Assembly: GCA_019787685.1 (NCBI GenBank)
Contig: JAHNUO010000004.1
Location: 682,001-746,000, forward strand
DNA from: Chiua virens
Lineage: Eukaryota > Basidiomycota > Agaricomycetes > Boletales > Boletaceae
Direction of reading: 5' to 3'
Length of the DNA: 64,000 nt
A model generated the notes under the pieces. It made no database searches. It was not told the DNA's origin and was given only the letters and a program-made list of their open reading frames with translations. This document shows positions 47,401-56,555 of the stretch, one piece after another. Every line of letters begins with the position of its first letter. Position 1 is the stretch's first letter. A program made the translations under genes and the position numbers.

Positions 47401-48869
47401 CCATGAACGATTGGACATCCTTGAGCTTGGTGGGAGTTGGCCAATCGGCAATGCCAGCGACCTTGATGGGGTCCATGGCGAGCTCACCAGGGCGGGCGAT
47501 CATACTGAGGTATTCGACCTCAGTGGTGGCGAAGTGGCATTTCTCAAGCTTGAGGTGAAGGTTGAGTTCCTTCATGTGGGCGAGAACATGCTTGGTGCGT
47601 TCTGTGTGTTCTGCCTTGTTCTCTGAGAAGATCAGGAGGTCGTCCATATAGATAACGAGCCATCCTTTGGCGATCATATTGCGGAAGGAGTTGTTCATGA
47701 ACTGTTGGAAGGTGGCGGGGGAGTTGGTCAGTCCGAAGAACATGACCGTGGGTTTGAAGAGGCCACAATGGGTGATGAAGGCGGCTTTCCATTGGTGTCC
47801 GTCTTTGATTCAGACATTGTTGTAACCCCATCGAATGTCGAACTTGGTAAAGAGTTTGGCATCTTTGAGTTTGTCAACGAGGTCAGTGATCAAGGGCAAG
47901 GGGTAGGCATCACGGACGGTATGTTCGTTCACATAACGGTAATCCTGGCAGGGTCGGAGTTTGCCGTCCTTCTTCTTGATGAAGAAGAAAGGGGAGGCCT
48001 GTGGGGAGTTAGAGGGATGGATCTTACTGTTGGCGAGGTGTTTGTCAATGAATTTGTTGGTGGCTTTCCATTCATCAGGGGACAAGGGGTAGACTTTCCC
48101 GACCTTGGGTTGGAACAAGTCTTTGAGATGGATCTCGTGGTCACAGGATCGAGATGGAGGCATCTGGTTGAAGGGTTCCTTCGTGAATATGGATTCAAAT
48201 TCCTGGTATTCCAAAGGGAGGGCAACCTTGGCTTTTGGGGCTGCGGCTGCAAGGGAGGTGGCATTGGTGAGCTTCTCGGGTTGAGTGGTCCGAACGAAGT
48301 GATGCCCTGTGTGCATGACACGGTTCACAGAGTGTTGTACAGAGCCAATCGTGAAGCAATGGCCCCGTTGGGTGTTAAGGTAGTCATAGAGTTTACCATC
48401 CCAGATAGGGTTGGTGTCAAGGTGGTGGACCAGACGGTTTGGTGGAGGATGGGCAAGCTTGGCGGAGTGGCGCGGTTTGTCGGTGGTGATAGGGGGGAAG
48501 GTCTGGTTTGGGGGCAGAGATGGTGATGGTTTTGGTGACCCAGTCGATAACGGGGTTGGTCACCTTAAGCCAAGGGAGTCCAAGGATCACGTTTTCAGAA
48601 CCACAGTGGATGATGTGGAACTTAACATGTTGGATTACTCCACCAAGAGCGATCCAGAGGGTGGTGGTGAACTTGATGTCACTGTTTTTGTTCATGGTAG
48701 CATCTACGTTCCGAACTGGGATTGGTTTCGGAAGGCGTTCCTTGGGGAGTTTGTTCTTCTGGATGAAGTGCCAGTCAATACAGTTGATTCTGGCCCCTGA
48801 GTCAATTAGGGCGTGGGTGTCGACATCTTGCGAGGTACTAGTAGCGTTCAATCTAATGGGGATTTGCAT
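44444..48869 (-). pseudogene. Gypsy pol: protease, RT, RNase H, integrase, chromodomain (interrupted, defective)
   Basis: From the 48869 side: aspartic protease (ALIDSGARINCID, ILGLPWLKVTNPVIDW); a G/C-tract shift at 48492-48497; RT palm (FFIKKKDGKLRPCQDYRYVNEHT, FDIRWGYNNV); a TGA in place of Arg at 47810-47812; then MFFGLTNSPATFQQFMN and YMDDLLIF (active site). The RNase H block is PFAIAMDASKYATGGVL, then VFSDHKNLTYF. The integrase has an HHCC domain (HHDSHSAGHPGF, CATCQQQK) and core, with a frame change near 46280, VNHG where VDHG is usual, and ISDCGLQF. LTR A copy 3 interrupts it at 45510-46124. Then come [18 protein letters not shown], the GPF/Y module (KLAPRREGPFTITEVLSPL) and a chromodomain (YEIEQILKHNNNPR, FLIQWKGYSASDDSWEPESNL). 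Stop 44444-44446. Confidence 0.85.
45510..46124 (+). mobile_element. Solo LTR, family A, copy 3 (inside Gypsy integrase)
   Basis: 615 bp, starting TGTAGGGAATAGGTATTCCC and ending TTATTACCTTCA, flanked by TCGG on both sides (45506-45509, 46125-46128). Removing the LTR and one TCGG rejoins the integrase frame exactly (FAKELAR to [15 protein letters not shown]). Family A carries GAGGACTATAAATTCACTG near 45811-45830, a TATA-box candidate. Confidence 0.88.
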
Positions 48870-48898
48870 AGATTGGGACGAGAGCTCAGCTACTAGTA

Positions 48899-50485
48899 CA
48901 GTGGCTCAAACAACTGTCCCAATGTTTGCATGTTTTTCACTAAATGCAATAAAATGTGGTAACCACTAAACCTTACCCAAACCTGTGGGAATATGAAATA
49001 TAGTACCTACTCCTGGCTTTCTATTGGACCAAAGGTCAAAGGATTTGAATAAGATTTGATGACAAGGCAATCATTTCAAAATGATCACTCATTGGGACAG
49101 TTCTTTGACTTTAAGTTTGGATCATATATATTAGACCCTAACATGTTGGAAAGTACTTACATACATTTGATAATGGTTCTATTATGTTATATTTATGTAA
49201 CTATCATCAGCTAGCACCATATAAACCCCACCATTTCATAGTAACTTTCCCATCATCATTATGAAACCTATCTCCAGCTCTTAAGGGACAATAACATCTC
49301 CTTCCCTTTCCTTAAGCTTTCTTCCAGGAAAATAACCTCTGACACTGGTCTGGGCAAGTCTATAGTGTCTAGGGTCCTTCAGGAAATCCAGCTAGACCAC
49401 ACTAAACATCTTGGTGGTCACCCTTCAAAGTTTTCATGTACCAGCAAAAGGGCTATTGTACAATAGATCATTACTAGCAAGCCCAAAAATGCTGTTCAGC
49501 TCACTATACTTATCAATACTATTATTGATACTCCTCTCTACCATCAGACAGCCAGAAATACTCTCAGGGAAGCCTCTTTGAAAGCTGTGGTAGAGAACAA
49601 AAACCTCTTCTCTTTAAGAGTCACAAGAAAGGATGGTTGGCCTATGCTTTCAAATACTAGCATTGGACTGTGGAGGGTAGGAAAAGGGTTGTATATTTAA
49701 ATGAGACTAAAGTCAATAGGATTGGGTTATATAAACAACAGTATGTGTGGAAAAGGCTGGAGAGTAGTTGATTGCTAGAGGTACAGTCAAGCATAGAGGA
49801 GGTTATGGGCCTATATAGGATGGAATGGAGTGGGAGTTTAGAGTGAGATGTACAGAAGGATGGATGCTGAGCAGTATGTGACAATTTCACAGCAGGGGTT
49901 GCTAGAAAACATTGAAGAATTTTAAATTTCAGAAGGTGACATCATTTTTCAATAAGATAATGATCCCAAGCATATCTCTAAAAGAGTTCAGACCTGGGTC
50001 AAAGATCAAGAGATTGGATCTTTAGATTGGCCTGCACAGTCTCTAGACCTCACTTTCTTTGAACATACCTGAAATCATCTCAAAAAATGACTTTCAGCTT
50101 ATAAAAGTGCCCCTAAAGGAGTTTATCATTTATAGGAGAGGTTAGTAGAGGAGTGGGGGAATATTTGTGCAGAATAGCATCAGAAATGGATTAAAAGCAT
50201 GCATAGAAGGCTTGAAGCTGTTATCAAGGCCAAAGGAGGTCATACCAAATATTAAATACTTACATTTATATAAAGTCAAAAAACTGTCCCAATGAGTGAT
50301 CATTTTGAAATGATTGCCTTGTCATCAAATCTTATTCAAATCCTTTGACCCTTGGTCCAATTGAAAGCCAGGAGTAGGTACTATATTTCATATTCCCACA
50401 GGCTTGGGTAAGGTTTAGTGGTTACCATGTTTTATTATGTTTAGTGAAAAACATGCACACATTGGGACAGTTGTTTGAGCCACTG
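48899..50485 (+). mobile_element. Tc1/mariner-like element, inserted between Gypsy gag and protease
   Basis: 1,587 bp with inverted ends starting CAGTGGCTCAAACAACTGTC. The inverted repeats are about 215 bp (48899-49113 and 50273-50485), and the element is flanked by TA on both sides (48897-48898, 50486-50487), the Tc1/mariner target duplication. A plus-strand transposase relic (about 49270-50255) still shows DNDPKHISKRVQTWVKDQEI, DWPAQSLDLTFFEH, LKKWLSAYKSAPKGVYHL, RRLEAVIKAKGGHTKY, typical of the DDE C-terminal half, but with many stops. Removing the element and one TA leaves the Gypsy frame open through the site. Confidence 0.88.
49270..50255 (+). pseudogene. Tc1-type transposase relic
   Basis: The N-terminal helix-turn-helix part is recognisable as ARKITSDTGLGKSIVSRVLQEI-like text in mixed frames. 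The C-terminal catalytic part contains the second Asp region (QDNDPKHISK, with the preceding Gln codon mutated to a stop) and the third acidic region (DWPAQSLDLTFFEH). Stops occur throughout, including inside the catalytic block, so it cannot make transposase. Confidence 0.7.
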
Positions 50486-50535
50486 TACATGGGTATGAGA
50501 ATGGGAAGATACTGGTGTTGAATCGGTCTTCCTCC

Positions 50536-50547
50536 TTAAAAACCCGT
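50536..50547 (-). promoter_or_regulatory. Candidate -1 ribosomal frameshift site at the gag stop
   Basis: On the minus strand gag ends ACG GGT TTT TAA. The heptamer G GGT TTT (50545-50539) fits the X XXY YYZ slippery pattern and directly precedes the stop. The -1 frame then continues open (LRRKTDSTPVSSHSHT) to the Tc1 insertion site and, beyond it, into the protease frame. No downstream pseudoknot was checked. Confidence 0.5.
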
Positions 50548-51450
50548 GACTGGAGTGGTCACCTTGTTGACGCTCATAGTGTCCTCTTCATTGTTGTCTT
50601 CTACTTCGACAAGAGTGGAAACGAGTTCGGGTTTGGGTTCTGCTTTCCACACCTTTTTGGAGGTTGATGCAGGAGTGGTCAAGGGTTTGGTCGCAAAGAC
50701 CAGGCAGGAGGAGGTGCGATGACTGGGTTGGTGGCACCGGAAACAGAGGTTATTGTTGAAGCATCGCTTGCACTCTGCTTTGGTCATCTTGGGGACACGG
50801 ACGGCATCTACATCCATGGCATCTGGGTCTCGCTCCTTCTTGCGAGGGGGGTTGTCGTGGAAAACGATGGTGGCGGCGGGTTTCTTGTTTCGACGGGCGA
50901 TCTCGTCGGCACGCTCCCATTGGGTTTTGAAATGCACGGCTTGGGTGTACCACTTGTTGATCGTGGTAGGGACCGTATCCATGCCTTGGATGCACCTCAT
51001 GAGAGATGGGGGGAGGCCAGCCGCGAAGAAGTTGATGAGGACGGAGTCAGAGCCAGTAAGTCCTGCGGTGGCGACCTTATTGTGGAAGGAGGAGATGAAG
51101 GAGGGGACGTCTTCGTTTTTGGTGACGCGGGTGGTGGAGAGCCAGGCGATTGCGTTGCCCTTGGTGTCATGGTGTTCAAAGTCCTTTTGGAACTCCGTTT
51201 GCCAGTTGCTCCAAGTTCCAAAGGAACAGAGTGGAATGGACTTAGCATGGAAGGTATCAGCCCAGGTTTTGGCTGACCCTTTGGTCATGAAGGAGAGGGC
51301 AAAGGCGACATGTTTGTTATCCATATCGTAGATGGGGTCATTGACGAAGAGGTAGGTGGCGACATCATTGAGCTAGGGTATGGCATGGTCATAGGACCCG
51401 TCAAAGGTGGAGGGTTTTCCAAGGCGAAGCTTGACTGCCTTGCTAGACAT
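50536..51450 (-). pseudogene. Gypsy gag with CCHC knuckle
   Basis: MSSKAVKLRLGKPSTFDGSYDHAIP opens at 51450. A TAG replaces a Trp codon at 51373-51375, after which the frame is open from LNDVATYLFVNDPIYDMDNKH through AKTWADTFHAKSIPLCSFGTWSNWQTEFQKDF to the knuckle CFRCHQPSHRTSSC (CX2CX4HX4C). The gag stop TAA is at 50536-50538. Upstream acidic/proline-rich text suggests the true gag start may be further 5' (towards 51660). Except for the TAG the copy is well preserved. Confidence 0.82.
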
Positions 51451-51855
51451 ATTGCTAGACAAGGTGGTAGTGATGGTCAAGGGTGGTCCTGGGGGAAGGA
51501 CGATCGAGGGCAGGGGGTTCCGGATTGATGATAGTCCGGGGTTGGGCCTTCATGGGGTCGTAGGGGACGCGAAGGTGGTGAGGGCTGGGATGTCAAGGGA
51601 GGTGGTGAGACGTTCAGCTAGTTGCTGAGTTTCGTCTTCCAAGTCAAGGTGGTCGACGTTGATGTCGAGGTCTTCCTCCTGGGGTTCAGAAGGTGGGGTT
51701 CAGGGTTCAGGGTTTTCGTCGGATAGATCAGACGAAGGAGAGTTGGATGTCTGAAGACTCCAGGTGGGGTTCAAGAGTGGACGGGTGGGAGGTCATCCTG
51801 CAATGGTGGGCAGCTAGCTGCATGAAGGCAGGCTGTATCGGTAGTCTTGATCTTA

Positions 51856-52586
51856 TGTTACGATAGTTCCAGGTAGGACCTAACGTAGCCGCAAAAGCAC
51901 CAAGTATCAAGTGGCTACGATAACTCGAACAACCACCACTTGATATGTGGCGCACTGTAAGAGTTCAAGGAGGACTGCTGTTAGCGTATTGCCAACAGTG
52001 GAGACAAGTTAGAACTCAGGCGTTGCTGAGAGCATCCTGTTGGGAATCTATACCCGAAGGACCAAGGGTCTTCCTCTTGTGATCGAGGTGGTACCTAGGC
52101 ATTGGCCATAGGTGTCGAGGGTCAAGTGTCAAGGAGGTCACAGGGGGGTTCCTAAGTGGAGGCAGGGATACTCAGCTAGATTGCGGAGATCAAGACTAGT
52201 GTACATGAGTATCACTGCAAGGTATTTATACTATGAGAATCGTGCACGAACCAAGTAACTAAAAGGGGTAGGCCAGAAGAGTGGAAGACCGAAGGGCCAA
52301 AAAGGGAGTGCATGACATCCAAAAGGGGTGGCCAAGAAGAGCGGAACGGAAGAAAGGGCCAAAAGGGGAATCGTACGATGCGAAGGCAATGGATGATGAC
52401 GAAGATGAAATGACTAAGTGCGATGCCATCAGATGATGACAAGGAAGAAAAGAGTAAGCATGCAGGTAAAGCCGATGCTGGTTATGTAAGGTGAAAAGGG
52501 ACGAAGTACGGATGAATGTATGAGGATACCTGAGTATCGAGTAAAGAGAAGTAGTACAAGTCAAAGAAAAGAAAGAAATCGTAACA
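51856..52586 (-). repeat. 5' LTR of the Gypsy element (731 bp)
   Basis: It starts TGTTACGATAG and ends CGTAACA. It is followed by the target duplicate GTATA at 52587-52591. It retains more CpG than the 3' LTR at some positions and less at others. Confidence 0.88.
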
Positions 52587-52899
52587 GTATATAAACCCCA
52601 TGAATTGAAGCCAGAGGACTCTAACAAAGTTCTCTTGGAGTTTTTCACCTCTTTGATTGAACCCCCTCTCACATCTACTTCACAACCTCTAGTTCAGTCT
52701 TTGTTCTAGGTTGTTTCACCTTCCTCCTGGAAGCACTGCTATGCCTCCCTGCCATGCTGTTGCTTCAGGCCGGAAGCCCCTCTGGGCTTCGCCCATCCTA
52801 ATATCATTCCATTCATTGTATTTGCCTGATCATATACTTAGTTACATTCCCTATCAAATACCTTTTCTCTCCAGTCACAAAGCATTTGAAATGCACAGA
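52587..52899. other. Sequence displaced by the Gypsy insertion (possible DIRS tail)
   Basis: Joined to the sequence left of 41915, the empty site would read CATGTAGTATATAAACCCC, so the Gypsy element landed in a TATA-like site. The piece contains the CCGGAAGCCCCTCTGGGCTTCG segment (52770-52791), a short GAAGCCC/GGGCTTC hairpin. No coding frame was seen. Confidence 0.4.
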
Positions 52900-53295
52900 T
52901 TGCTGTTTGGTACTTGAACTTATGACATGAAGGTTGCACACAAACCTAGAAAGGCCCCTGGGATAATTCAATATCTGAATCTCTGGTTGAAATGCATGAC
53001 AAACGAGTTGCCTTAATTACCTTACCTGATGATTGTCCCCTACACCCTACTATCGCTTGCCTCCACCATCATCCACCCTCACCATTGCTTGCTTGCCCCC
53101 ACCATCATCACATCTGCCATTTTTGCCCCTGCTGTTGTTGCCCTTGTACCTATTTCCCTGCTATCACCCCCATGCCATGTCCAGTCACAAATTAACAATG
53201 CCATGTGATAAGGTCAAAACAGAATCAGCAAACCCAATCAAAGTTCCAGTGGGCAAACACATACTCATATTGAATGGATTGGCTGGTGGAATGGT
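52900..53295 (+). repeat. Left 396-bp inverted repeat
   Basis: Matches the reverse complement of 56160-56555 across its whole length. It contains a C/T-rich run of CCACCATCA-like units (about 53060-53115). Confidence 0.85.
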
Positions 53296-53300
53296 AGTTA

Positions 53301-53356
53301 AAAAGCTGAAACTCCAAGTCAAGTTGCAGTGCCTTAAACTTAAGGAAGTAGCTTTG
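53301..53356 (+). repeat. Inner inverted repeat, left copy
   Basis: About 56 bp (GCTGAAACTCCAAGTCAAGT onwards) matching the reverse complement of 53885-53941. It sits directly inside the left arm and brackets the transposase fragment together with its partner. Confidence 0.75.
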
Positions 53357-53429
53357 ATAAAGGGCCATAGTGGTGAGGGTGCTAATTCTTGAGTTGTCAA
53401 ATCTATTGGTCAAGTATCTAAGTCACCTT

Positions 53430-53870
53430 TGCTTCAATTGACAATTCTTGTAACATTCTATGGGCTGATTACAGCATTGGAGGATGAGGTCAAAAAGGCA
53501 TGTGTTCTCCAGAAACATCCTTCAACTTGCATTCCACAGCTTGCACTCCTTGATGAGTGGAAGCTAGGACAACCCCATACTTTTCTGGAGGAAATTAAGG
53601 GTTTTTCCCAAAGTTTTCTCTGAGATTGTCAATCTGATTCAGGATCATTCTGTCTTTCAATTTGCTGGTCCAAGACTTCAAGTTCCAGTGCCGATCCAGC
53701 TGGCAATCTTTCTCAATGCTGCTGGCCATTATGGCAATGCTGCTACCCCACAGGATATGGCAGAATGGGCAGGTGTCTCTAAAGGCACTGTATACAACTG
53801 CTATACACAGGTCATACTTGTCATTTTGAGTCAGCACAACACCTTCATCCACTTTGACTTGGCAAATGAG
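53430..53870 (+). pseudogene. PIF/Harbinger-type transposase fragment
   Basis: Readable text includes QPHTFLEEIKGF-type sequence, then in another frame KVFSEIVNLIQDHSVFQF and VPIQLAIFLNAAGHYGNAATPQDMAEWAGVSKGTVYNCYTQVILVIL. The last block is the helix-turn-helix region that precedes the DDE domain in fungal DDE_Tnp_4 (Harbinger-like) transposases. The DDE catalytic part is missing: after about 53880 the inner inverted repeat begins. Confidence 0.6.
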
Positions 53871-53884
53871 AAGGATCAGGAGGA

Positions 53885-53941
53885 CAAAGCTACTTCCTTA
53901 AGTTTAAGGCACTGCAACTTGACTTGGAGTTTCAGCCTTTT
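53885..53941 (-). repeat. Inner inverted repeat, right copy
   Basis: Partner of 53301-53356 in opposite orientation. It lies where the catalytic part of the transposase should begin, so its copying or a rearrangement probably deleted that part. Confidence 0.7.
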
Positions 53942-54309
53942 GACTTCAGCCTCCGAGAGTGCACACTTGTGCTCAAGTTACTGGGCCCTTTCCTCATTCT
54001 CAAGCTGCCATACCTTTGTCTTCTCCTCAAGTACACAAAGTCACATCTCCTCCTCTATCCCAAGCCAGTGGCCCAGTGTAGCTCATGCTCCTGCTGTGCA
54101 CAATTATCCCACAACTTCTCTTCATGGAATTGTTTCTTGAGTTCGTGATCTGCATGTTAATCCTCTGTGTATTTACCATTGAGTGCATGCAGGCTGTTGA
54201 CTGATACAACAAGCTCCTCGGTGTTAGCACTGCCAGCAACCTAAGTGTGTGCTGTTCATGCACATTTTCAAGACATTCCACTGGCAGGTTGAGATGGCCT
54301 AGATAATGT

Positions 54310-55664
54310 CTACAAGGTTTGACTAAACCAGTTCTTGTATTCAGAATCTTCTGAGCTGGCATTGGGGGTCAGAGATGCAGATTTTCTCTTGAGTTGCAGC
54401 CAAGACAAATGTTTGGTGGCAGCAGTGATATTAGAGTTGGAGCTGACTCCTGCCTTCTTTTTTAGATTCTTGCCCATGAGGTGGATATGGAAAATAAGGT
54501 TAGCAGTGGCAGCATCCAAGTCCAAGTCATTGGTCATGAATATTGATTGTCTCTGAGTTAAGGGTATGGTAGGGATACTAGGGCCACTGGCAGTTGCACT
54601 GTCTGGTATGTGTACACATTCATTGGAGGTGTTGGCCATCAAGCCAGAGAGCAAATGGCAGTTGGTTTCCAGGTCATGTGGTACTATGAGACATGGTCAG
54701 GTTTGGGAGGGCAGCGGGCCATCATGGCTGAGATCAATAATGTATAGTTGATGGTCCTTGGTGGTGATCATGGTAAAAGGAAAATTGATGGGTGCAGGGG
54801 TCGGGGAGGTCATAGCAGACTCAGATGTAGTACTTGGCAGGTAATACTAGTAGGCCCAGGAGGTTCCTGGTAGCACTAACTGGAGGAAACGGACCCAGAG
54901 CAGTGGTGGCAGTATTGGTAGACATAGCAAAGAGAGTGGTGAACAGGCATGAGGCAGTGATAAGAGCTGGATCAATGTAAAAAGACTCAGAGTCATGATC
55001 AGACATGGTAGGGATGGAGTCAAGGTCAAGGTCATTGAAGTTGATAAGTGACAAAAAATCCAAATTGATGTCCCCAAAGTTGTTGTTGTTGCCAAAGGTG
55101 TCAGGATCACCCCCATGGGTATCAGAGCTCATACCTGTACCCATACCCACCAAAAACCCATACCCATGCCATGGGTATGGGTTTGCCTGTGGGTATCAAA
55201 AACTATACCCATGGGTTTAGTAGTACCAAGCCTAAACTATAGACTAAACCTTGTTCTAAACATCATATCTATACTCATTCTGCTATCTTATACCTTATCC
55301 TAACTTAGCTAAACCTCACTCACTCATGGTAAGCCATCATCATCATCACCCTCACCTTGCTATGGACCCACTGGACCCATGCTGTGGGTATGGGTATGGG
55401 TATGGGTATCCAAAGTCCAACCCATACCCATGCAGATCCCTAATCACCAGGGGACCCATGGGTAGTGAAGAGCACACTGGCATCTTCCAGATTGACTCCC
55501 ATAGTTTCATTAGCCATTGCAATGTCAGGTAAACCTGAGTCCATATCATCAACAGAGCTCTCTAAGTTCTCCATTGGCATACTGGGCTTCAGTCCAAACA
55601 GGACAACTACCTCAGCAGTGAAATCCTGGGTTGAGTGTGCAGTGCTATAAGCAGTGTTGTACAC
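54310..55664 (-). pseudogene. Unrecognised protein relic inside the 3.66-kb element, split by a small insertion
   Basis: On the minus strand, from the 55664 side: LKPSMPMENLESSVDDMDSGLPDIAMANETMGVNLEDASVLFTTHG, the insertion 55123-55454, then THGGDPDTFGNNNNFGDINLDFLSLINFNDLDLDSIPT, and after shifts MLSGLMANTSNECVHI to the 54310 end. The text is acidic and Asp/Asn/Ser-rich with no catalytic motif. It may be the second protein of a Harbinger-type element or captured host sequence. I cannot assign it. Confidence 0.35.
55123..55454. mobile_element. Small GGGTAT/ATACCC-rich insertion (MITE-like)
   Basis: About 332 bp flanked by the direct repeat CCCATGGGTA (55113-55122 and 55455-55464). It holds several ACCCAT and ATGGGT units in both orientations, for example CCATACCCATGCCATGGG at 55155-55172 and GGGTATGGGTATGGGTATGG at 55386-55405. 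Removing it and one flank copy rejoins the surrounding minus-strand frame (FTTHG to GDPDTFG). A non-autonomous hAT-type element is a guess; clear terminal inverted repeats were not found. Confidence 0.55.
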
Positions 55665-56159
55665 AGGGTTTGTCCTCCACTACCCATGAAGGTCAGAGAA
55701 TCACAGGAATTCCTTTCTAATCTTATCTACAACACAAACAAGTGAGCAACATACAAACGAATGACAAGGTAAATGGACATACCAAGAACACTCTTATACT
55801 GCATAGTTTCAAGTTCCATGATGTCCACTGGCAGACCTGCACCAGTTTGACCAAGGCTCCTAAGGTGTTTGGTATACTTCGTTTTATGACTGAAAGGTAC
55901 ATCAGTTGGTGGTGGACATGCAACAAACAGTAAAAAATGCACCTTGCAAGTTGGTGGCTAGTAGCACCTACATATGTAGACCTCTTTGACTGAAACACCT
56001 CAGCCCCAACAAGTGGATCCTTCTCAAAGATGTACCTGGCAAGTTCAGCAACAACATCCTTCTTTGCACTGCTGAGCTGTGCTTTTGAACATTCTTCTTT
56101 GCATGCATCTTGTGTCGAATCCAAAAAGAGCTTCAACCATTATTGGGGGTTATTGTTAC

Positions 56160-56555
56160 ACCATTCCACCAGCCAATCCATTCAATATGAGTATGTGTTT
56201 GCCCACTGGACCTTTGATTGGGTCTGCTGATTCTGTTTTGACCTTATCACATGGCATTGTTAATTTGTGACTGGACATGGCATGGGGGTGACAGCAGGGA
56301 AATAGGTACAAGGGCAACAACAGCAGGGGCAAAAATGGCAGATGTGATTATGGTGGGGGCAAGCAAGCAATGGTGGGGGTGGGTGATGGTGGGGGCAAGC
56401 AATAGTAGGGTGTAGAGGACAATCATCAGGTGAGGTAATTAAGGCAACTCGTTTGTCATGCATTTCAACCAGAGATTCAGATGTTGAATCATCCCAGGGG
56501 CCTTTCTAGGTTTGTGTGCAACCTTCATGTCATAAGTTCAAGTACCAAACAGCAA
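56160..56555 (-). repeat. Right 396-bp inverted repeat
   Basis: Reverse-complement partner of 52900-53295. It carries the complementary GGTGGGGG-rich run at about 56360-56405. Confidence 0.85.

Larger units (their letters stand above)
41915..52586 (-). mobile_element. Full-length Ty3/Gypsy chromovirus with three nested insertions
   Basis: Two 731-bp direct repeats (41915-42645, 51856-52586) bound the element, and the 5-mer GTATA occurs immediately outside both ends (41910-41914 and 52587-52591), a clean target-site duplication. The coding strand is minus: gag, protease, RT-RNase H, integrase, chromodomain, then a further CCHC-type reading frame. A G-rich tract (CCGGGGGTAA) lies just inside the 3' LTR as the expected polypurine tract. 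No convincing tRNA primer site was recognised beside the 5' LTR. Nested in it are LTR B (43488-44192), LTR A copy 3 (45510-46124) and a Tc1/mariner element (48899-50485). Without them it would be about 7.8 kb. Stops and indels show it is defective. Confidence 0.9.
52900..56555. mobile_element. 3.66-kb DNA element with 396-bp inverted repeats
   Basis: The ends are inverted copies starting TTGCTGTTTGGTACTTGAAC. Both arms are 396 bp (52900-53295 and 56160-56555) and differ at only a modest number of positions. Inside are a PIF/Harbinger-type transposase fragment (plus strand), an inner inverted repeat of about 56 bp, minus-strand frames of unknown function and a small GGGTAT-rich insertion. No flanking target duplication could be seen (CACAGA on the left, CTTGAC on the right), so either the terminal bases are a little off or the duplicate has decayed. 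Confidence 0.75.

Noticed and set aside
47705..48526. Long plus-strand frame of 273 codons rich in Gly/Val/Glu
   Set aside because: It is the antisense shadow of the Gypsy RT/protease coding strand.
51820..51855. tRNA primer-binding site beside the Gypsy 5' LTR
   Set aside because: The sequence next to the LTR (TAAGATCAAGACTACC on minus) does not start with the usual TGG and matched no tRNA 3' end I could recall.
53060..53115. CRISPR-like or minisatellite array in the left arm of the 3.66-kb element
   Set aside because: It is only an irregular C/T-rich run of CCACCATCA-like words without spacer structure; a eukaryotic repeat.
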